From assembly GCA_964035575.1 (NCBI GenBank), contig OZ037887.1:186001-250000 (forward strand): a DNA stretch of 64,000 bases, written 5' to 3'. The position numbers and the translations under genes are program-made. How positions within the stretch are numbered: the first letter of the stretch is position 1; each line of letters starts with the position of its first letter. Positions 33,527 through 44,609 of the stretch are shown here, in pieces. Under the pieces are notes generated by a model that saw only the letters and a list, made by a program, of their open reading frames with translations, made no database searches and was not told where the DNA came from. Origin of the DNA: Rhynchopus sp. YZ270_cl-10 (lineage: Eukaryota; Euglenozoa; Diplonemea; Diplonemida; Diplonemidae).

Positions 33527-33639
33527 CAATAAGAGAGGTTGAAAAGTGCAAACGTCTCACCACGGGCAGGACGCAGGGCACATATTCATTCTCCGTTTGA
33601 AAAGAAAAGAAAAAATTGTAATTATTTCATCAAAAATGG

Positions 33640-33736
33640 TTTCGGAAATCGGTCAACGACCTGTCAATGTCAGGGGGAGTGTCTATAAAGTCCCTGTGTC
33701 AGTGACCTGTCAATATCGACCCCTCCCGGAGCACCA
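33640..33736 (+). repeat. Cassette family H7
   Basis: Aligns along its length with 18449-18547: CGGTCAACGACCTGTCAAT ... CCCTCCCGGAGCACCA. Confidence 0.85.
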
Positions 33737-33960
33737 AAAAAATAAGATAAAAAAAAAATCATAAATAAATCGTTTGGAAAAATGAATCCAAAAACCTCGC
33801 GCGCGTAACCTTAAAAAGAATGGGTAAGGAGACTGGGTGGGTGACATGGAACGAAATCTAAGAAAGAGTCGCTATTCGGACAAGGAAATTACTTTTTGCC
33901 AAGGCACAAAAAAAAAAATGCTGAAACGATAAAAAGTTCTTCATTTCCCCTTTTTTTTTT

Positions 33961-34005
33961 GTTTCTGTGTCAACAATCACTTTACACCAAATTGGTGTAA
34001 AAAAC
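33961..34005 (+). repeat. Cassette family H4 (short)
   Basis: TCTGTGTCAACAATCAC then TTTACACCAAATTGGTGTAAA, an inverted pair. Confidence 0.65.
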
Positions 34006-34110
34006 CTTTTTCGACAAAAAGAAAGGAATTGTAGGTTTTTAAAAAGTACAGCCGTTACCATTGTGCAATAGGTATTGCTTTCCGTGTTCGCAATAAAAAC
34101 AAAGGGGGGG

Positions 34111-34155
34111 TTGACTTGAAATACAACAGCCCGCTCGTGACAGTGTACCTTGGAA
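34111..34155 (+). repeat. Cassette family H2 (5' part)
   Basis: TTGACTTGAAATACAACAGC then CCGCTCGTGACAGTGTACCT. Confidence 0.8.
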
Positions 34156-35379
34156 GAATGAGTGTACCAAAAAAGCTGAGCTAACAATCCTAAAATATGA
34201 ACGGAGCGCCCCTATGCGTGATGCACTTTTCAACAGAAAAAAAAACAAAAGAGCAGGGTATTATATAGGTTTTTCAAATTTTCAAAAAAACTGGTCACCG
34301 GATTTCAGGATTTTTTTTCACCACAAAAGACTTAAACAGGGGATTTTTGGTTTTGGGGGTTTTCGTTGAAACTCGGTCGAGCCCGGGTCCCCAACCAGCT
34401 CAAGTTGGGAGCCTCCGGCGGAATGTGAGAATTCCTCGGTTATCCAACTCCATGGCCAGGCACACGAACTGCCAGTAGCCACAGTACATTTTCAACAAAG
34501 AAAGGGCGGTCATGGCACCCAAAGCGAAGCCACGGTACGCAACATTTCGAAAAAATGTGATTAAAATTGCGCATTTTTACTGCCAAACTATGTCATGGGA
34601 AGGGGTGGGTTGCAAGCTTGCGCCGCAGGCGCACGGTACGCTACTTTTATTATTTCGCCATGTTGCATGCTTCCTTTTCCTTCGGCGTTTGACCAATTCG
34701 GAGGCTCGGGCATAATTTTTTTCCTTCCAGTCTCCTTTTCGTGAGGCAGGATTTTGGGTGGGGTGGAAGAAGTGGTCCCGAAACCCCAAAAAACCCCAGC
34801 CCACTTTTTTTTTTCCCCCCCAAAAATTTCAAAAACTGGTCAGCCTGACCAGTTTTACTATACGTATATAATACCCTGAAACTTTAAAAGAGAGAGAAAA
34901 AAAAAACGAAATCATTTTTGATGAGACTTTTTTTTTTTGAAAAATTTCCTTATTATTTGGTTCCATTTTTTTCTGAGTGGACTGTTCAGAAAAAAAAAAA
35001 CAACAAGAAAAGAAGAAAACGCGTTCACATGGAAAGACGTGATTAACGGGAGCTTCTCAACGGATCGTGGACACCATAAGGGGTGTCCCTTCCCGACATC
35101 AGAAGATGATACGAAGGCACCGCGAAAGGGGGGGAAATACGTTTTTTTTTTTTTTTTTTTTGAAAAATATAAGATTCAGGGTAGTCACGCTGAGGCTTTT
35201 TTGTTAGCCTCCGAAATGTCTTTTCTAAAATATGGGGTCAAATAATTGACGAAAATACCTAAGTACTACTAGACACGCCATATGTTTTTCCCGAAAAAGA
35301 AAAAAAAAATCCCAAATAGAGCTAGACTGCAGTCTAATTTAGACCCGATATGACTACCCTAATTATATTATTTTTTTTT

Positions 35380-35539
35380 GTTGATTGTTCACCAGGCAAT
35401 CACCGAAGAGATGGGTGATGTGCTCAATGTCTTTTATTAGGTTCGCGCATTGCCTTATTGTATTTACAATTACCTTAATCACCCGCGGGTTAAGTAGGGT
35501 CTGTGGAAACATACACAATGTAGGAAGCCTTTTGCTTTC
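35380..35539 (+). repeat. Cassette family H4 (split or compound copy)
   Basis: TTGATTGTTCACCAGGCAAT opens the copy. ATCACCCGCGGGTTAAGTAG then GGTCTGTGGAAAC and GAAGCCTTTTGCTTTC close it, with about 70 bp between. Confidence 0.55.
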
Positions 35540-35551
35540 GTTTTATTTTGA

Positions 35552-35620
35552 TCAAATTGTTGGAGTACCTGTAGTTGCCTCGGTTTGTGTAGCCACAGTT
35601 TATAGCAATCTCCATCTTTC
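35552..35620 (+). repeat. Cassette family H6
   Basis: CAAATTGTTGGAGTACCTGT, AGTTGCCTCGGTTTGTGTAG, CCACAGTT, CAATCTCCATCTTTC. It directly follows H4 and precedes an H5 copy. Confidence 0.8.
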
Positions 35621-35638
35621 AGTTACATTTTTTTTTTT

Positions 35639-35685
35639 AAACTTGATTTGCATTAGTGTAAACAGGATGAGCTCCACCACTATGA
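35639..35685 (+). repeat. Cassette family H5, diverged
   Basis: AAACTTGATTTGCATTAGTG then TAAACAGGATGAGCTCCACC. Confidence 0.65.
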
Positions 35686-36570
35686 TTTTTTGGGTACTCC
35701 ACGAAAGCGGATATCCTACCCGACTAACACTACATCTTTGGAAAAGAAAAAGTGGATTTTTTTTTAAAATAGTGACCAAATAGTTGCCACCCTGCAACAG
35801 CCCCACACAAAACACCACCCAAAAGAGTTAGAATGTACAGTACATAGTACAGCCCTAGTGGTATTTGTGAGAATTGCCCATCACAATACACATCACATCA
35901 CATTGTGGTGTGCATACATTACGATGTGCAATTATCACAATACAACTATCACTACACAACCCCAGGCCAGGCCAGATACCCACAAAGGCAATACGTCATT
36001 CGATTCCAGACCCCTAATACCCCTTCATTAACGTTAGGAGGTAGGTGGGTACAGATACATCCCCCAGCAGAATACAAATAAACGAAAAAAAGGGTTGTTT
36101 TGAAATGGACAACATTTCCGTTTGACTTGAGACCATCGCGGAAACTGAGCACAGAATGGAAAAAAAAGGAAAAGAAAATAGAAAAAAGGTTGCGAAGAAC
36201 CCTTCCGTAGTACTGTTCTCACAGAACAGACGATAAGACCCCCCCAAAAGCCCCAATAACTCTTTATCTATGCGAATTGCTTTACAGTAGTCATCTTCAA
36301 CACGGAACCAGCCCCGCCGCTATTGTATAAAGCTCTGTTGCGGCGAAAAACAGAACTCAGGGCGGGGAAGGAGAAGAGAATAAAAAAAACACACATACAC
36401 ACACATTGGGGCTATATTCTGCGCAAGAATTAGCCCTATTGGGTATCAAACACACACACACATACACACCCGTCAACCGGTACCGTTTTACTTTTTTTTG
36501 AGGCGGCGAATTCTCTGATTTTTTTTTTAGTGTATTTAATGGAGCGTTGAGAAGAAGAAAAGAATAGTTT

Positions 36571-36670
36571 TTGACGCAAGCACCTCAACTGACCCACTGT
36601 ACCATGCCAGTCATGGATGAAGACAGCAACAAGACAAAAAAAAGTACCCTGCGGCACAACAACAGAAGGG
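36571..36670 (+). repeat. Cassette family H3
   Basis: TTGACGCAAGCACCTCAACT, GACCCACTGTACCATGCCAG, GTACCCTGCGGCACAACAAC. Diverged but full length. Confidence 0.75.
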
Positions 36671-37244
36671 AGCATTTTTTTCACATTTGTGTTGTATTGA
36701 CAAAACCACTCACCAAAAGAGGGCAGTATTGTGTTCAAATGTAACCCGTTTTTTTCCCCCCAATCGGTGTATGTCCGCCGTTTGTTGTTGCTTTTTTGCT
36801 TTTTGCTTTTACTTTTGTACCACATGGTGGCACATTGCGAGAAAGGTAATTGATACATCGTTTATTATTTCTCAACCAAGAAGACAAAACATACAATATT
36901 ACGACATGGGAGAAAGAAAAAAATAACGCGAATTGCTCGCGAAGCAAGAGCTTCGAATCTGTGTTTTCAAAAAAAACAAAAAACACAAAAATAGTGGAGA
37001 AGAAAAAAAAAAAAAGGAACCGGGCTACTTGATGACTCGCGAGGGGCAAGGTATGATACAGTTGGTATTTGTTGTTGATTTTTGATTATTTTTCCCCCCC
37101 CTTTTTTGTAAACTTGATCAGGCATATTACTAAGTGACAGTGCCTGCAGACATCGCATGGTGGATGCAGGTGTGGAACACCCACACCCTACCAACAACTG
37201 CCCTGAGTGCACAGATTGACTCTCGGAAGAAGAAGAAGAAAAAA

Positions 37245-37363
37245 GTTGACTTGAAATACAAAAGCCCTCTCGTACAGAGTACCTTGGTACATGATCGGCT
37301 GTACCGGGGGGGGGTGGACACCCCAACCATGCAGTCCTACAATCCATTTCGTGGGTTACATCT
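37245..37363 (+). repeat. Cassette family H2 (full length)
   Basis: GTTGACTTGAAATACAAAAG ... ACCTTGGTACATGATCGGC ... TGTACCGGGGGG ... CATTTCGTGGGTTACATC. Confidence 0.85.
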
Positions 37364-37993
37364 GATAATGTGCTGCTCACAAAAAAGAAGGAAAAAAAGG
37401 AGAACATTTTCTGGTGTCATCGGAACCCAAATTCCCCATACTCCCCCCGTACTTCTACCACCAGAGGGAACCAGAAAATTCCTTAAACCCCGAATTACCC
37501 ATACTTTTCTTAGTTCTGATCACAAACAAATTGTTTCATATACATTCTTTTTCTAATGAAAAGAAGGTACAGAGGGTGCTAAAGAAGTGCCCTTGCTTTT
37601 TTTGTTTGTGTTTGTTAAACAAAGAAATAGAAAGCTTGCAAGACGAATTGTATTTATCTCGTGCACATCTTTAATGGAAATAATAAAACCCCGTGAGAGT
37701 GATACCGTGTTGCGTGGGCAACACCCGACAATACAAAAAAAAACAAAAAAACACAAAGAGAGAAAGTAACGTATGAGGGAAAGAACACGCCAAATTGTAC
37801 ATAAAAAAAAACCCCCATTGAAAAAAGTCCCACAAAACCCAAAAAGCCTAATCAGGGGGGAGGAAATAGGTCAAGCAAATTTTAAACCATTCACTCCAAA
37901 AAAAAAAAGTGAATAAACCCCTTAGAAGGAGTTGAACATTGCGATGCCTTTTTATTGAAGGGGGAAAAAAACACCTTTTTTTTTTTCGTTTTA

Positions 37994-38037
37994 TGAAAAC
38001 GTCATTAGTGTACATCCCGAGAGGATGTGCTCACTAT
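37994..38037 (+). repeat. Cassette family H5, diverged
   Basis: ATGAAAACGTCATTAGTGTA then CATCCCGAGAGGATGTGCTC then ACTAT. CATCC and GGATG can pair. Confidence 0.6.
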
Positions 38038-38524
38038 TTTGTTTGCTGGCCATTTTTCTTTGACCACACGGTAGAGTCCACCCGAAAACGCGGGCTCCAC
38101 CTTGCGATTTTTTTAAAAATAGAGAGAAACACATCTCGATATGTTCTCTCCCTTTTTCTCTCGGGAACATAGAAACCCCTTTTCCCTTGAGCCCCCTCCG
38201 GTGCGCGTGTACAATCGTTGTGGGACACCGTTGATGGGGCGTGAGTGGGTTTTTATAAAGTTTTTTTTTTTTTTTTTTTTTGCTATTTTTGCGCTGTGCT
38301 CTTGTTGTGTGCGGGGTCGGGAAAAAAAAAATGACAAAAATTCCTGTAGCATCTACAAAAAACGCATCTGTTCGTGTGAACCGTGTCAAAAAAAGACAGA
38401 TTGCAAAACCACGAACGTGCTCCCATCATTCTGACCACCTCAAGGAACGATTTTTCGGATGCTTACAATATAACGTCAAAAGGGGGGAGCCCACACAACG
38501 AACTGCAACGCGCTTTAAAAAAAG

Positions 38525-38565
38525 GTTGACTTGAAATACAAAGCCCTCTCGTGAACAGTGTACCT
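38525..38565 (+). repeat. Cassette family H2 (5' part)
   Basis: GTTGACTTGAAATACAAAGC then CCTCTCGTGAACAGTGTACC. A short H1-like variant (GATGAACATGCCTCGTGTGC) follows at 38578-38606. Confidence 0.8.
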
Positions 38566-38803
38566 AAAAAAGGTTGAAAGATGAACATGCCTCGTGTGCA
38601 TACATACAAAGCTTGATTTACATCTGAAAAGAAAAAAATTATAAAATGATACATAAAAATCCCCTTTTTTTACTCCAAAAAACCCCGTTTTCCCGTGATA
38701 CAAAGCAAATATAAAAAGGGGGGTGAGGGGGGGAAAAGGTCAACGAAGTGTTTGATAGGGTGTCGTGATCGGACCGTAAGTTGTTACAAAGTCATTTACG
38801 GTC

Positions 38804-38867
38804 GGACAAATAATATTGGCGACCAAAAAATTCTTGCCATTTTTTTTGGTCGCCAAGTTTCTTGTCC
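38804..38867. repeat. Stem-loop, 64 bp
   Basis: GGACAA pairs with TTGTCC, and TTGGCGACCAAAAAA pairs with TTTTTTGGTCGCCAA around TTCTTGCCAT. No relation to the cassette families was seen. Confidence 0.6.
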
Positions 38868-39138
38868 TACTGTACGGTGTACTATCTATACGGCCTTTGA
38901 CCACGCTATACGCTGTAAATTGCATCAAACAGAGAGAAATATCAAAAACACTTTGCTTCTATAGAAAAGTACTAAGAAAAGAGAGGTGGGGAGAAACAAA
39001 AAAATTAACATGGTATCTCTCGAACCTCACTATCTTTAAAAGCATTTCTATTTAAAAAGAAAACAGAAGATCTGAATCAAGAACGTGTATTTACACAAAA
39101 AAAAAAAAAAAACTCAAAGAAAAGAAGAACGATTTTAA

Positions 39139-39174
39139 AAAAATGAACCTAAACCTCACTGTGCATTGTCACCT
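39139..39174 (+). repeat. Cassette family H1, diverged
   Basis: AAAATGAACCTAAACCTCAC then TGTGCATTGTCACCT. Confidence 0.6.
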
Positions 39175-39393
39175 AACAAAAATACCCCCCCCCCCTCTTG
39201 AATCCCACAGCTGAGCTTTTATTTTTTAAAATAAAAGAGTAGCTGAAACGTGCTAAAAAAAAACGCTAAATATAAAACACCGATTACACCCGGGGGGGAG
39301 GAGATCACGCGAGGACTTCTTCCACACAATTTCTTCTCTCTTTTCTTCACCATACTAACCCCTTTTCCCCCCCCCCTTCCTCTTTCCCTACCC

Positions 39394-42300
39394 TTAAGGC
39401 GAAATCGACGCAAAAGAACCACCTTCGGAGAAATCATGCGGCACCCCCTCCAGATCAATTTCAACAGCACTGGTGTCTTGCCCACCGTGGTTGGTTGTGT
39501 CACATGTCTTCATCCCTACGTCTCCGAAGCTTGCAGTACCGTTGCGGTCGCTGAAGGAGATGTTGCTGAGGTGATGTCCGAGGCGAGGTGCATCGGAGTG
39601 ATGCCCATCACCGACATATTTCTGATGCGCCACAGGATTGCCTAATGCACGGGAGCAGGGGAATGAGGCCGCACGCTTGGTTCTCATGGCATCTCTTGCA
39701 GGTGGGTAGTTGCCGCATATGTCCGCCGCCGCGTTAATATCCAACAACGATCTCTGTCTGGCCCGCTCTGACATAAACTGGATGACACTGGGACGGTCCA
39801 GACTGCTCATTGGAATGCCGTGTTCGTGTTCAAACTGCGCCACGTCGTGGTGGTCCTCATGAGTCGTATCTTCATCGTGCACTTCATTCACAACTTTTCG
39901 CTGTTCCAACCATTTTGGTCCAAGAAGCGAAATCGCTGCTGCACCCATCGGCGCAGTCAAGATAATCCCCGTCACCGAAACCTGGAGAATGATTTCTGCC
40001 CACTCAAGTTTTTCCTGTGCATCCGTGCATTTGGTCACGTCTCCTTTGTTTTCCCGCAGGCATTCATTCAAAGCTACCTCAGCCTCAACAATGGCAAGAC
40101 CACCCACCGCAGCCTGCACCGTAGCCTTCGGAAGCCACGCAAAGGCAACGAAAAGACGGTTCTTCAGACCCCACCCACTCCCGATGCACGCGACCATCGC
40201 CCCCGCACAGCGCGCAAGAAGGGAAACGCCAATCACAATCAACGCCTTGGGGAGCACATCCGGGTCGAACTGAATGGGGAGGGAGGGAAGGGTAGGATAG
40301 AGAGATGAATGCATGGGGGGGTTTGAGGAATGCAAGCTTGAGTTTGCAGTAGGGTTGGTAATTTAGCATTTTGTTTGGCAAAAGATGGATGAAAATCATA
40401 AGGGGTAAAAATCTAAAAGAAAAGTTTGTAATAAGATGAACGAACCTCTGCTTGAGTCACGCATAGCCGGTTGTATAAAAAATAAATTAAGGCTTGCTCG
40501 CACCTAATGGAGGGGTACCACTGGTGTAATGAATTGTGGGGGTTACATGAAAACGGAGCTTTTGGAGGTGATACAAGAAAAAAAGTTTATAAAATGAACC
40601 TAGGTCTCTCTTAGTCACCTGATCACAAACAAAAAAGGCATGAATCAAAAAGCGTTGAGGGGCCAGAGGTCATACCAGTTTGCCAAAGTCGATGGACTTT
40701 CCGACAAGGGCGAAGAGGAGGGGACAGGCTACGACATCCCAGATGATCTGTGGGGGGTTTGTGTGAGGTTTTTTTTAGGGTCATGGGAGGTTCCGTAAGA
40801 CCGTGGAAAATGTGGGCAGGTGTGGGTATTTTAAACGGCCCGTGGTTCGGCACTTTGTTTGTACGTAAAGCGTGTAATAAATATTCTGTGTTGATATGTT
40901 TATTACTGCACTCCCACTGACTACCTGGACGCGAAGAGGTTAAGGGAGTTGGGTCCAGTCATTGGGAGTCAGGGTTGGAGCGTGGTACTAAAATTTGGCT
41001 TCAAAACCGGGGGGAAAGAAAGTGGATTCGGCGAAAAACTTGTCAATCCAGGCGCCCTGCGCCAACTACCTTTGAAGCGGAAGTTCCCTTTCCTAAACGT
41101 GCACACATAACTGGCAAAAAAGGGGAAGTGTCGTCACTCACCTATATCATCATTGAAATGACGTTGGTTGTCAATGGTACACTCCAATCCCCCTTTTTGT
41201 TATTTTTTTTTTTGTTTATTTTGTTGAAATCCTGGTCTTTTTAGGATACCTTCATATGCAAATTCAGCAAAGAGAGTGCTTTCTGGTGGCGCGCAGCTAG
41301 GATCTCGAGCTTCTCCATTTTGAGTTTGTATTCACGGATCTTGTCTTCAATGCCTTGGTCGCGACCGATGTGAAAGAACTTGCGTGTCTTCTCGTCGTTC
41401 TCAAGGTCTGGCCGTGTGGCTTGCACCCAGTGGATCATCTTCGCATCGTTCTCAATCACCGTCATCTGGAACGACGCCTGGGAGAAAAGATAGTTAATGC
41501 AGAGACACGCTGCCATCGCACCAAGCACACCCAAGCTCGACAGAGTCCCTGCATCTCCTATTTCGATGGATGCGGCTGTGAGGTAAAGTGGGTAAAGGGC
41601 GTTAAAAAGACGTCTATATTCACACTTTGTTTAAAAAAAAATGTAAAATGAAAGTAGAAATGCCCCACCGGACACCGGACGGAACATAAAAATGCTTTAA
41701 AAAAAAGCGGCGCTACGCATAATGTATCATTAACAAACAAAAACCCCCCATCACATACTCCCCAACACAAACGCCACACACGAAAGAAACACCACAAAGA
41801 AGATAAGCTGGTGGCTCTTCGTCGCCTTTGGGATCCGGTACATTTCGTTGGAGTATTTGTCTGCGGGGTGGACGAAGCCGTATTTGTTCATATCACGTTC
41901 CCTGATGCGCACTTGCGCCTCCGCATCAAAGTCGCTGTACTCCTTGGGCACCAGCCGTCCACAGATCACATACATGATGTAACCCAGGAGGAACCCAAAG
42001 AAAACACCGCCCACGATTTCTAACGGCGCCTTGACGACCTTGATCAGCGGATCGCCACCTCCAAAAGAGAGCCCCAGGAAGATCCCGAACAGCGTAATCG
42101 CGAAGATGTCGTCCAACCCTGACGCAAACATCACTATCGACGGAACCGGTGCTGACGTCGCTGTACCACCGACATAGCCTCTGTTCTGCAGGTCAATCAG
42201 ACCAGGCACGACAACAGCAGGACTGACCGCGGCCATGACAAATCCAAGCAAAAGCCCCATCATAGGGTCAAACTGAAAGACAAGCATTGCCATGAGAGCG

Positions 42301-42914
42301 TATGCCCCTGCTTCGAACGACATTGGAGTGACTGCCAACAATAACCCCGTTTTTAAACGCCCAAATGAAGCTTTGAAACGCCCCCACGTTGAAATTTCGT
42401 GCCACGAAACTGCTCCTTCAGCATCCAGCTCTTTTGTACGCATTCCGTGCGCATCACCGAGAAATGTGTTAACCGGGAGACCCAACCCGGCACGGCCGAC
42501 AATGATGGTTAACGCGATTTCTTTGACGACAGTCGAGAAATGATCTGAGATGCCATCAGTTGGGAGTGCACTGATATTGGCGACGCACATCCCGATAATC
42601 ATGAAGCCGAAGAGAGGTGGGAGACTAACCAACGCGGAGAGAATATTCCCTAGAACATACGAGATTGACACAAGGACAAACAGGTCAAACATAATATGGT
42701 GTGGTGTAAACGGGTTTGGCTGTGCCTCATGGAATGCTACATAGCCTATCCCCAACATCGCCATCCACGCAAAGCACCAAATAACGTACGGTACCACCTC
42801 AATCTTAAATGTCTTCCCAAAGTAATGCACCAAAAGCCATCTATTCTGTACCAACGAAAACCCAAACTTTCCACAACGACATGAATGCCCCTTCAGTGAA
42901 TACGTCTTATGCAT
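39394..42914 (-). CDS. CPA2-type Na+/H+ antiporter, NHA/SLC9B-like (4 exons)
   Basis: Exons 42914-41759, 41575-41250, 40747-40676 and 40269-39394 give 809 residues; all joins keep the frame (donors GTATGT, GTATCC, GTATGA). It is a polytopic membrane protein with NHA signatures: GMCVANIS, VGRAGLGLP, AAVSPAVVVPG, the ion-binding Asp pair in ASGLDDIFAIT (Asp268-Asp269), WDVVACPLLFALVGKSID, and FAWLPKATVQAA with its conserved Lys. By family it exchanges Na+ or Li+ for protons across a membrane. Oddities: a hydrophilic, probably helical insert of about 70 residues (IENDAKMIHWVQATRPDLEN ... KMEKLEILAARHQKALSLL) in the loop encoded by exon 2, and a cytosolic tail of about 150 residues with His/Asp-rich (DEDTTHEDHHD) and Ser/Arg-rich parts. 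Intron 3 holds two H1 cassettes. Confidence 0.93.
40433..40463 (+). repeat. Cassette family H1, in antiporter intron 3
   Basis: AAGATGAACGAACCTCTGC then TTGAGTCACGC. Shortened stem; antisense to the gene. Confidence 0.55.
40591..40620 (+). repeat. Cassette family H1, in antiporter intron 3
   Basis: AAAATGAACCTAGGTCTCTC then TTAGTCACCT. Confidence 0.65.
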
Positions 42915-43255
42915 GATAAAAGAAAAATGAGAACTTTAGGGAAGGGCAGCGGGGGGAGGGGGAAATGGTATGGAAAGACTAAGATGCGGAAGCTGTAACC
43001 CTTCCTTAGTGTATGCTGTCTGTTTTGTGTATTTGAAAGGAAAAATTTTTTTTTTTTTGAGTAAATGAATGCAGAAACCGAAGAAATGTGCATAACATTT
43101 CTCGCATACTTTCTGCAATGAAATTTAGCAAAAAAAAAAAAAAAAAAATGCCAGAAACGGCAGTACAGAAACTTCTCATAAAAAAGGAGCAGGGGGGTCG
43201 TCGGTGAGGCCAGCTTCCCGCTGCCCAAGTGTGTTGGACGTTAAGTTCTCAAGTC

Positions 43256-43563
43256 GGGCGAAGAGGGGAAAGGGGAGAAGGGGGAAAAACATATTGTGAC
43301 TTTTTTTTGAAGAGAACAAGAAAGAGAGAGAGAGGAGGGAAAAGAGGGGGGGAGCAAAGGCATCATTGTGATCTTCACTCTGTGTAAAATAAAACAATCA
43401 GGTCTTTTTACTAGCCCTGGCGGCTCGTGTTGTGAAGCAATGGGCTAGCCGGGTCTTGTGTGATCCGACTGGTGCAATTTTTTTTTACTCAGCATCAGAA
43501 TATGACAGGTTGACACTGTCTGTAGGCGCCTCACCCCTGGCCGCCTTGGGGGGACAAACAGTA
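43256..43563 (+). repeat. Repeat family H8, about 300 bp
   Basis: Aligns with 57590-57880: GGCGAAGAGGGGAA, GTGTAAAATAAA, CCTGGCGGCTCGTGT, GGGCTAGCCGGGTCTTG, TTTTTACTCAGCATCAG, CAGGTTGACACTGTCTGTA. The middle (GGCTCGTGTxGTxxAGxxxxGGGCTAG) has a tRNA D-arm flavour, but no T-arm is evident. Confidence 0.8.
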
Positions 43564-43975
43564 TATTCAACAAAAAAAAGAAAATAGAAAACGACTTCAG
43601 GATATGACAGTGAAGCATGCAGCATAAATGAAAGACAAGAAAACACTTTTTAGTTTATCGCGCCGCAAAAAAGGTTTGCGCTTATTCACTCCAGAGTAGT
43701 GAATAACCCAAAAATCCGCTAAAGCGGGTACGCGCCATCCGTTGTTTTCCATTTCCATTTGGCAATGCTTCGTTGTTCAACGGGAACAGGGAAATAGCTT
43801 GGGTACTTTTGCTGGTTTCAAAACCAGAACGAGCTGGTTTACTGGTTTGGGGAAAAATAAAAAAAAAAAGTGGGATTCGGGATTCAGTTTTTCGCCTCCC
43901 CCCTGCACCACTTTCCTCACAGAAGAAAGCCTCCCACGTAAGCGAACCCCTAAAAAGGGTGCATTGAGTGACTCT

Positions 43976-44145
43976 GTGGTGTAAAAAGCTACATTTTTTG
44001 CACCATACCCTAATTTTTTTTCGCCTGCGGCGCCACTTGATATTATTTTTTTGCTCCGCAAAAAAATAGACTTTACAATGTCTAAAGGGATTCCCTTGCA
44101 TTTTGCAGCCAAACAAAATGCAACTTGTCCAAAGCTGCAAAAAGT
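43976..44145 (+). repeat. CGCCTGCGGCGCC ... GCTCCGC repeat with longer shared flanks
   Basis: TGGTGTAAAAAGCTA, GCACCATACCC, CGCCTGCGGCGCC, GCTCCGCAAAAA, then GATTCCCTTGCATTTTGCAG and AAAGCTGCAAAAAGTT. The first parts match 17535-17625; the last parts match 27570-27630. Confidence 0.7.
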
Positions 44146-44468
44146 TGACCGTTTTTTCAAAATGACCCACCGTTGCAACAGCCCCTGCTTCTGGAAGACG
44201 TATTGATTTTATACGGTTAGTGGAACGTAAGGTGCAAGACCAAGCTCCGTTAACAAAGGATTATATCCCGTTTTCTTTGTCTCGCAAACCTAACCCTGTA
44301 CCTCTCCACTCTGGCTGTCAGGGAGGCGCGCGCGAAGCGCGCGACGACCGCTTTCAACTGGGGAAATTTTTTTTTCTAAACCAGCAAACCAGCAACATTT
44401 GAAAAGTGCACCTTTCAAGCTACTACCCTGAACGGGAAACAAAAAAAAAAAAAAAAAGAAAAGTTTAT

Positions 44469-44499
44469 AAGATGACCCTAAGCCTCTCTTAGTCACCTT
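44469..44499 (+). repeat. Cassette family H1 hairpin
   Basis: AAGATGACCCTAAGCCTCTC then TTAGTCACCTT, preceded by an A-run. Confidence 0.8.
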
Positions 44500-44609
44500 A
44501 CCATATGCAAAAAAAAAGGAAGGGGGTGGGGGGGGGGGGGGGGTAGGGGCGTCAGCCCTTAAGGAAATCCTTAAGAAACCTTGTCACAAAACCATTTTTT
44601 TGAGTTTAA

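Larger units (their letters stand above)
32398..39393. other. Gene-free repeat region between the Mutator-like element and the antiporter
   Basis: Only cassettes (listed separately), hairpins and A/T runs were found over 7 kb. The open frame at 32656-33291 on the minus strand is poly-Phe low complexity and not a gene. Confidence 0.6.
42915..44609. other. Gene-free repeat region upstream of the antiporter
   Basis: Contains H8 (43256-43563), H9 (43592-43616), a CGCCTGCGGCGCC unit (43976-44145), an H1 hairpin and G/A-rich runs. No gene is seen. Confidence 0.55.
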
